Part shown: in pieces, positions 57,203 to 64,000 of the stretch
Numbering within the stretch: position 1 is the first letter of the stretch
Layout: each line of letters starts with the position of its first letter
Source: Hofstenia miamia
Taxonomy: Eukaryota > Xenacoelomorpha > Acoela
Assembly: GCA_004352715.1 (NCBI GenBank)
Contig: SCFE01000042.1
Span: forward strand, 453,006 to 517,005
Reading direction: 5' to 3'
Length of the DNA stretch: 64,000 nucleotides
Notes under the pieces: model-generated
What the model was told of the DNA's origin: nothing
Database searches by the model: none
Seen by the model: only the letters and a program-made list of their open reading frames with translations
Made by a program: the position numbers and the translations under genes

Positions 57203-58060
57203 TTGCAAATCAAATCTGAAAATGCAGCTGAGCTAAATCCACAAGAACTTCACCCCAGTCGAATATTTTTCTTTGAAATCACACCTGTCTGCGCTAAGGA
57301 CAACCTCTTCAAGAATCGCAGTATGCACAATCTCGTCACAAGAAATTTCACTGTAATCCCAGTTTTTATAAAGTTTCTGCTCTCTCCACGCATTTTTCTT
57401 TCTCTTCTTGCTTTGGACGGTTTCCATCTCTCCAACAAAGGACTCACATTTCATAGCAATTTAAGAAACTTTTTCTCTAATTCGCGTTACCCATTTCAGT
57501 CTACAATATCTCATTATTCACTTCGCAACCTGGACATTTCATACGCAAACGTTGCATCTAGTCATTTTCGTAGCCTTATCTTCTCCCTACGCCTCAATGC
57601 AATATCGCTCAATCTCCCCCTCTCATCTAAGATCAATGCGCTCATTCAGGTGCCGGTTTTGTTATACTATAATTATTGTTACTATACTAATTAAAGGGCA
57701 GTGTGCTATAATCCTACAGGAATCCTTCGAAAACTATAATCCTTCAAAATTTACAGAAGTTCATTCAAACTTTTATGCAATTAAGTTCTACAATTTAGAA
57801 TCGTTTCTAAAATACCGACTTATTATTTCTGGAGATATTCAAAGCAACCCAGAGCCAATAATTTCAAAAATAAAATTAATGATGCATTAAACAAATTCAA
57901 AACAAACTTTAAGATTATTTATCTAAATGCTAGAAGTGTTAGTGCAAATCCTAATGAATTATATAAATCGTAAGTAAAATAGGAAACAACGAAATATGTT
58001 TTTACAGAAACTTGGCTGAAAGATACTGATAATTTAAAATTATTATATAATCCAAATATT
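57203..58060 (+). pseudogene. CR1-like LINE 5' part with a degenerate 2A-like motif
   Basis: 57203-57694 has LLALDGFHLSNKGLTFHSNL, the D-x-HL--xG box of SGNH/esterase-like domains found in CR1-type ORF1 or ORF2 leaders. In 57552-57890, SGDIQSNPEP (57828-57857) corresponds to the SGDxxxNPGP peptide at which some LINEs have 2A-type ribosome skipping; the final Gly is Glu here. KIIYLNARSVSANPNELYKS (57911-57970) and FTETWLKDTDN (58000-58030) are the first motifs of the apurinic endonuclease. Stops and frame changes separate the parts, and the copy ends at about 58060. Confidence 0.75.
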
Positions 58061-59894
58061 AGTAGTTATATCCGAGGCAATTTCGTGGATATTTTTTACC
58101 TTTGACCCTGCAGGAATGTCTGGCGTGGCTATGATGTAATTGTATACTTTGGCCGTCTGTATATCTCTGACGTCATTGGAACATATTCTCTTTTGTTATA
58201 TTTGTTTGCAGTCTATTGTTTAAATGTAACAAATTTTTTATTCATATACGTTTTTGGAATTAAATAATAAGTTAAAGATCCCATGAGATTAGAATTGTTC
58301 AAAATGTGACAATTTTTCTATTCATATTACATAATTTTTAAATACCATTGACATTCTATATACAAGGAATTTACATTGTTGGAATTATATTTTATGATTA
58401 ATTTTCTTTGGTAACAATAGTAACTAACAATTATTTTCAAACAGTGAGAAAAAGACCTGTTTCACAGATGACATATATGTCAAATGCAAAAAAACTTTTT
58501 TAATCGATAAATAGTTCCAGGTAAAAATAATTTTTAAATTAAATACATGCTTCCACATATGCATTCTACATGTACTAGTTATATGTTTCATAAATTAATA
58601 ATAAATACAAAATGAAAATGATTAATTATTAGCTATAAGGTTTCACAATAAATATGACACTGGAAATACCACATTAATTTAGTTTATATGTTCATTTTAT
58701 ATGTTTGTTTTTTTCATTAGCATACATGACATTGGAAATACCACATTAATTTAGTTTATATGTTTATTTTACATACTTGTTTTATTCAGTAAAATTTAAT
58801 AACAAATGTTTGAATCAGAGAGATAATACTCATTAGAAGCTTAATAGCTTATTTTGGTAATAAAGAAAATAATTTTTCAGAAAACCCAAAAACTAGTTTA
58901 TGCAAAAGCTCGCAATTCCTAATATTTAATAAATGTATGTGGTAAAACCCACATATGTGTTTAAGACAAGACAAAAATGTAATTTATTCTACACTTTGTT
59001 TATAATGACCAAATATATCACACTATTAAATTTGTATATTGTGTTAGTTTATCATTATTGTTGGGATGGGAATGCTTTAGGAAACAAATGCAATGTGTAT
59101 TTGCACATTATGAATTTCACAAGGTTGTATCTAAAGTAATGAATAATATACAAGTCAAATGAGATGATAGAGGACAGCATAAAACACATGATAAATAAAA
59201 GTTTAAACAAATTAAATTAAAAATGTGTATTAACAAATGACGTTTCTATTTATGATAAAGTACATAATTAATGTAACATCAGACTGCAAATTCACAGCAA
59301 TTTATTAAAATAAAATTGATTCTGTTTTAAAGGAAATATCTGTAAAACTAAGTAGAGATAATATTGCAAAAAAGTGTTAAGAATCAAAACAATATCTAAG
59401 ATTTATTTATAAAAATAGCTTACCAAAATGTTTGAAATCTTTCAAGATAGTTCTTTCATCAATGTGAAATTCCATTATGCTGGATGTGTACATTCATATG
59501 TGGTGAAAGTTGCATGCTTTAGAAATGTCAACATAAATTTTATTATTGGTCATTGTTTGACTGCCAGAATGCAAACGCAGCACAGCCATGTAAAATTCCA
59601 TTATACTGCTGCGTGAACAAAGTTGCATCTCTCTACAGACAATGCGTAATTTGTTATCTATTGTTCAAATGTCAAAAATGTATCCAATTGTAAAGATTGT
59701 TATCTACCAAACATGAAATCCAAATCAATTTAAAAATTATCACAATTAATTAAAACATTTTCAAATCATATAAAACTAGAATTTTTTCACAAGTTGGAAA
59801 ACAATCTCAATTATTACATGTTTTTCCCAATTTATACAATTATGTAAATGAAAGATGCTACAAAACTAAAATATAATGATGTATTGATCAACGT
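58061..59894. other. CpG-poor AT-rich region with a 72-bp tandem repeat
   Basis: No genes recognised. A two-copy tandem repeat of about 72 bp, containing TGGAAATACCACATTAATTT, lies at about 58654-58797. The sequence GTGGATATT with CCTTTGACC near 58085-58112 recurs inverted at about 61010-61037. Confidence 0.5.
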
Positions 59895-60894
59895 NNNNNN
59901 NNNNNNNNNNNNNNNNNNNNNNNNNNNNNNNNNNNNNNNNNNNNNNNNNNNNNNNNNNNNNNNNNNNNNNNNNNNNNNNNNNNNNNNNNNNNNNNNNNNN
60001 NNNNNNNNNNNNNNNNNNNNNNNNNNNNNNNNNNNNNNNNNNNNNNNNNNNNNNNNNNNNNNNNNNNNNNNNNNNNNNNNNNNNNNNNNNNNNNNNNNNN
60101 NNNNNNNNNNNNNNNNNNNNNNNNNNNNNNNNNNNNNNNNNNNNNNNNNNNNNNNNNNNNNNNNNNNNNNNNNNNNNNNNNNNNNNNNNNNNNNNNNNNN
60201 NNNNNNNNNNNNNNNNNNNNNNNNNNNNNNNNNNNNNNNNNNNNNNNNNNNNNNNNNNNNNNNNNNNNNNNNNNNNNNNNNNNNNNNNNNNNNNNNNNNN
60301 NNNNNNNNNNNNNNNNNNNNNNNNNNNNNNNNNNNNNNNNNNNNNNNNNNNNNNNNNNNNNNNNNNNNNNNNNNNNNNNNNNNNNNNNNNNNNNNNNNNN
60401 NNNNNNNNNNNNNNNNNNNNNNNNNNNNNNNNNNNNNNNNNNNNNNNNNNNNNNNNNNNNNNNNNNNNNNNNNNNNNNNNNNNNNNNNNNNNNNNNNNNN
60501 NNNNNNNNNNNNNNNNNNNNNNNNNNNNNNNNNNNNNNNNNNNNNNNNNNNNNNNNNNNNNNNNNNNNNNNNNNNNNNNNNNNNNNNNNNNNNNNNNNNN
60601 NNNNNNNNNNNNNNNNNNNNNNNNNNNNNNNNNNNNNNNNNNNNNNNNNNNNNNNNNNNNNNNNNNNNNNNNNNNNNNNNNNNNNNNNNNNNNNNNNNNN
60701 NNNNNNNNNNNNNNNNNNNNNNNNNNNNNNNNNNNNNNNNNNNNNNNNNNNNNNNNNNNNNNNNNNNNNNNNNNNNNNNNNNNNNNNNNNNNNNNNNNNN
60801 NNNNNNNNNNNNNNNNNNNNNNNNNNNNNNNNNNNNNNNNNNNNNNNNNNNNNNNNNNNNNNNNNNNNNNNNNNNNNNNNNNNNNNNNNNNNNN
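59895..60894. other. Assembly gap, exactly 1000 N
   Basis: A placeholder of unknown true length; the open frame crossing it is meaningless. Confidence 0.99.
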
Positions 60895-61374
60895 TATGTG
60901 GGAAATTAAAAACTAAAAAAGTAAAAAAAAATGCAAACTAAATTAGGCCACATAAATAACACAAAAACTAGTAAAATTACATCCATGACGTCAGTAAAAC
61001 ACCCCCGCCAATATCCACGACGCCTCAGGTCAAAGGCCAACCCTCTCAACCAATCAGGAAAAAGTGGCACAAAACGGAACTCTTCTTAAACTACTACCGT
61101 CTCTGGTACAAATGAAATAAATATATTTTCAATACATATTTCTCGTTGAATTTAAGAATAAAATATTTGCAAGTTGGAATTTTTATATGAAACGTTTCAA
61201 GATTGTTGATAACATGTTTTGTTATTAGTGTTGTAAATTGGTTGTTAGCATTTATTGATACACATATATACAAAACATTTAAAAATATAAATTTTATATC
61301 ATAAGAAATTGCTTACATTTTAAAATTTTATTGGTGTCTTTTATATTAAGAATTAAATAAATACCCGGTATATG
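60895..61374. other. Non-coding sequence after the gap
   Basis: It contains GACGTCAG and a relatively GC-rich patch at 60985-61080 (CCCCCGCCAATATCCACGACG). This may be the terminal part of a DNA element that begins near 58085. No coding similarity. Confidence 0.4.
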
Positions 61375-61512
61375 ACATTTCCACGTTTGTAGAGTACATT
61401 TTTTCCAAAGTTTTTTCACTTTTGTGACTTAGATTTCTTTTCCGACGTTTTTTCACGTTTGTGACTTACATTTCTTTTCTAAAGGTTTCTCACATTTGTG
61501 CTTACATTCAAA
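61375..61512. repeat. 37-bp tandem repeat array, about 3.5 copies
   Basis: TTTTCACGTTTGTGACTTAC-like units recur with CAC cores at about 61382, 61417, 61454 and 61491, a spacing of 35-37 bases. Each unit contains the near-palindrome CACGTTTGTG. The array ends about 50 bases before the ORF at 61562. Confidence 0.85.
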
Positions 61513-61561
61513 ATGATGTTACACTTGCCTGCTAATTATTAAGATTTTACCACATGCTTAT

Positions 61562-62032
61562 GTGAACTCTCTAAAAGCTACTGACAAAGGTCATACTCAA
61601 AAACATCTACAAAAAGATGGACAGACCATACAAGACGATCTCTCACAACCAAAAAAATTCGTTTTAAAGCCTACATTACCAAAGACTGTGTATTCCCTAA
61701 AGACTGTTGGTAAAGTAGTTCAACCAGAGGTGGTCAACAGTCTCAATGAAATTTCCAAAGAACATCAGATGAAATATATCTCTGTTAGAGAATTAATAAT
61801 TGGTGAGTGGCAAAAAATACACAATGCATATAGTCTTCACACAAAGTACGACCCTGTGGTAAAAATTATTCTGGAAAATGGCAACTGCTTCTTCCTGCCT
61901 AAATGTTATGCAGAGAAAGCTACAGGGGAAAAATACAAGATATTTATTGGACGTAAAACTCGACGTGGCAAGGATAAACCACCAATACATCCAGGTGGCA
62001 ATGCACAAACTGTATTTAGACTTAGTGGATAA
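61562..62032 (+). CDS. Unidentified 156-residue protein, possibly transposon-encoded
   Basis: An uninterrupted ATG-to-stop frame. The N-terminal 65 residues are Lys/Gln/Thr-rich and probably unstructured. The C-terminal part reads VRELIIGEWQKIHNAYSL, then TKYDPVVKIILENGNCFFLP, and ends HPGGNAQTVFRLSG. The latter pattern (TKY-x-x-x-V-x-I, FLP, then a basic tail) recalls small OB-fold-like proteins that I believe are widespread in invertebrate repeats, but I cannot confirm this. It sits between a 37-bp repeat array upstream and a 62-bp repeat array downstream, which favours a mobile-element gene. No intron is evident. Confidence 0.55.
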   Translation: MNSLKATDKGHTQKHLQKDGQTIQDDLSQPKKFVLKPTLPKTVYSLKTVGKVVQPEVVNSLNEISKEHQMKYISVRELIIGEWQKIHNAYSLHTKYDPVVKIILENGNCFFLPKCYAEKATGEKYKIFIGRKTRRGKDKPPIHPGGNAQTVFRLSG

Positions 62033-62579
62033 AAATATTTAGAATAAATATATATGTACCATCGATTTTTATTTCAATTGTTACAAAATAGTACTTACTA
62101 ATGAAACAAAAAACTCGATTTAAAAATGAAATTTAAAATAAAAACTTTATAATTATTGAGAAAGCATTTACATTCACATTTTTCTTCAGTCAATGAGTAA
62201 GTTTTGATAATCGCAAATGAATACATAACACCATTTCAAAACGACCCAATTAGGTGACATGAAAATATCAAAACATATTTAATTTACAAAAAGACTAACA
62301 CATTTTCAAAAAAAAAATACATTTACACAAAAATGATTAAATTGATTAATTTTACAAAACACATAGTCATACATTATAAAAACACAACAGCAATCGTTAA
62401 ATGATTTAAACTACATTTTGTATATTGGGTATTAAAACAACTTTGGAATATTTTCTATATATAGAAATAAATAATGTAAATTACAATTATCAGAAAATGA
62501 TAAAATAGAGTTTCTAAGGCATAGCATAGGAGAGAATGCCAATATATAATGGATTTCCAAGTATTTTTCTACTATTTGA
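62033..62579. other. Non-coding sequence downstream of the 156-aa ORF
   Basis: AATAAATA at about 62044 may serve as polyadenylation signal for the upstream ORF. Otherwise AT-rich with no recognised feature. Confidence 0.4.
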
Positions 62580-62815
62580 GAGTCTAAAATTTTCACTTTC
62601 CTTTTTGGTGATTTGTTTTGTCTTTTTGAACAAAATTACTTGCCTTTGGGAATATTTAATTTTCCCTTTGATGATTTTTTTGTCTTTTCAAACAAAATTA
62701 CTTGCCTTTGGGAATATTTAATTTTATTTTGGTCATAATTTTTGTCTTTTCGAACAAAATTACTTGCCTTTTGGAATATTTAATTTACCATTTGATGATT
62801 TTTTTGTCTTTTCAA
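62580..62815 (+). repeat. 62-bp tandem array, forward orientation (about 3.5 copies)
   Basis: The core ACAAAATTACTTGCCTTTGG recurs with TTAC at 62636, 62698 and 62760, a strict 62-bp period. Each unit continues GAATATTTAATTTT, then GATGATTTTTTTGTCTTTT. An oppositely oriented array of the same unit is at 63838-64000. Confidence 0.9.
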
Positions 62816-63837
62816 GCAAGTTTCAGCAAAAATTTTTTTGTGAAAAAAGCGTTCACATACATGTTTAAAAATTGGGCTAATTGATGAGTCATTGCCCGCA
62901 ATTAACTCATGAATAATGAGGAAGGGTGACTAAAGATGTGAATATTCATACATTACATAGCCAAACTATAAATAATTTTAAGGTGCACGTTTGTAGTTTT
63001 GCCCATTGAAAGGACTAGTATATTGAAATAATCATATATTTTTTGTTAATGAACTTGTTATGTACAATGAATAATAGCACTAGTATTAAATTTCATAAAT
63101 TCTTTTTGTTACCCAGAAATTGTTTTATATTTAACAGAAATTATATTGTATGTATATATACCAAAAGGTATATTTATCCATATATACATAAAGCTTTCTT
63201 AAAAATCTAATAAAAGTCTTAATGTGAGCATCTTTACAAATTAAAAATGTTTTTCTGCAGAGTTTGTCAGTATATTCATACACAACTTTCATTTATTACA
63301 GACTTAAATGTTGGAAGAATTATCTTTCTGTACAGGAGGATATAAATTAACAGTAGAAGTCATCTTGTCAAAAATGTTTATTAATGTGTATTCTATATAT
63401 TGTGTAATCTTTTCAGCAAATAGTAAAATTTATTGTTCAACTACATAATGAAATTTGTAAAATGCATTAAAATAGGTATTTATGAGCGATATTAAATAAA
63501 ATGCATAAAAACAAAACCATTAATGCTTTGAAATACAAAAAACTCTTCTGAATATACAACAAGGAAATGTCAAATTTAAGTGTATGTACGGTTTTCTTTC
63601 TCCTTTTTTAAAGTTTATACTAAAACTGTCATGAAGTTTTCATTTTGTTCAATGTTTATGATGGAAAGATATCTTCATTTTAAAACATTATTCAGTTTTC
63701 ACAAAGATTCAAGTGGTGATGGTTGAATTCATTGAATAATGTAAGTTATTTTTGTATTCTAAAAGTTAATATTACTAACTTTGTCTCATGTGATTACAAA
63801 ACAATATAGAAATTTCATAATGTTTGTACACGTTTAA
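62816..63837. other. Spacer between the two opposed 62-bp arrays
   Basis: About 1 kb of AT-rich DNA without a recognisable gene. If the arrays are terminal inverted repeats, this is the interior of a non-autonomous element. Confidence 0.45.
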
Positions 63838-64000
63838 TAATTTTGTTTGAAAAGACAAAAAAATCACTAAAAGGAAAATTAAATATTCCCAAAGGCAAGT
63901 AATTTTGTTCAAAAAACAAAAAAAATCACCAAAAGGAAAATTAAATATTCCAAAAGGCAAGTAATTTTGTTTGAAAAGACAAAAAAAATCACTAAAAGGA
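63838..64000 (-). repeat. 62-bp tandem array, reverse orientation, running off the window
   Basis: Units with GGCAAGTAATTTTGTT at about 63894 and 63956 keep the 62-bp period and are the reverse complement of the array at 62580-62815. The array is cut by the window end. Confidence 0.9.

Larger units (their letters stand above)
40159..58170. other. Block of normal CpG content between CpG-poor flanks
   Basis: CG dinucleotides become frequent at about 40159 (GTCGATG, CATCGATG, GTCGACG) and stay so to about 58165 (GGCGTGG, GCCGTC, GACGTC). As a sample, 43757-44437 has 20 CG in 681 bp, while 10141-13700 has four in 3560 bp at similar AT content. All the plausible host genes are inside this block. 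Confidence 0.8.

Noticed and set aside
57233-57454. Minus-strand open frames of 65-73 codons
   Set aside because: They are antisense to the LINE 5' region, which has recognisable motifs on the plus strand.
59848-60909. 353-codon open frame
   Set aside because: It spans the second 1000-N gap and has no coding content.
62580-64000. CRISPR-like regular repeats
   Set aside because: The 62-bp units are contiguous tandem repeats without unique spacers, in a eukaryotic context.

Overview
The window looks like AT-rich nuclear DNA from an invertebrate animal. The support is spliced genes with GT-AG introns, including two introns of only 42 nt, a predicted mitochondrial ribosome-recycling factor, Ty3/Gypsy LTR elements, CR1-like LINEs, hAT, Tc1/mariner and piggyBac-type DNA elements, and a short interstitial TTAGGG tract. 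I cannot name the species. Two runs of exactly 1000 N (26049-27048 and 59895-60894) and a single N at 6280 mark assembly joins.

Bases 1-13.7 kb hold relics. A Ty3/Gypsy element (here GYP-A, minus strand, 890-6497) has short LTRs, a primer-binding site and a perfect 5-bp target duplication (GATGA). Its gag is interrupted by a 1550-bp segment (4730-6279) that repeats 8339-9888 and ends at the single N. A broken hAT transposase (7541-8910, plus) and another Gypsy pol relic (9610-10150, minus) follow, then about 3 kb of featureless sequence.

Bases 13.7-38.8 kb are a mosaic of a second Gypsy family (GYP-B): E1 (plus, internally deleted), E2 (minus, most complete, with an intact YMDD reverse-transcriptase motif), the 3' tail of E4 (plus, next to a gap), E3 (minus, deleted like E1) and E5 (minus, older and diverged). 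E1, E2, E3 and E4 are arranged as two overlapping near-identical inverted duplications. An unidentified, decayed coding region (here U) is sandwiched tail-to-tail between elements in both inverted copies. E1, E2 and E3 share a gag frameshift that E5 lacks, so they probably multiplied by DNA duplication, or by assembly, rather than by retrotransposition.

At about 40.16 kb the base composition changes abruptly. DNA to the left is almost free of CpG, while about 40.16-58.17 kb has normal CpG frequency. All plausible host genes lie in this 18-kb block: the recycling factor (43757-44437), a multi-exon gene with a Tesmin/TSO1-like CXC domain (50021-53600), possible upstream exons at 45447-46145, a minus-strand exon at 54452-54647, and a small two-zinc-cluster protein (55323-56467). 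Between them lie CR1-like LINE pieces (one with a degenerate 2A-like motif), mariner/Tc1 relics, a piggyBac-type MITE with TTAA target sites and a young 290-bp duplicated repeat.

From about 58.2 kb to the end CpG is again scarce. This part has a 37-bp repeat array just upstream of an unrecognised 156-aa ORF, and a 62-bp tandem repeat present as two arrays in opposite orientation, which looks like the repeat-built inverted ends of a foldback-type transposon.
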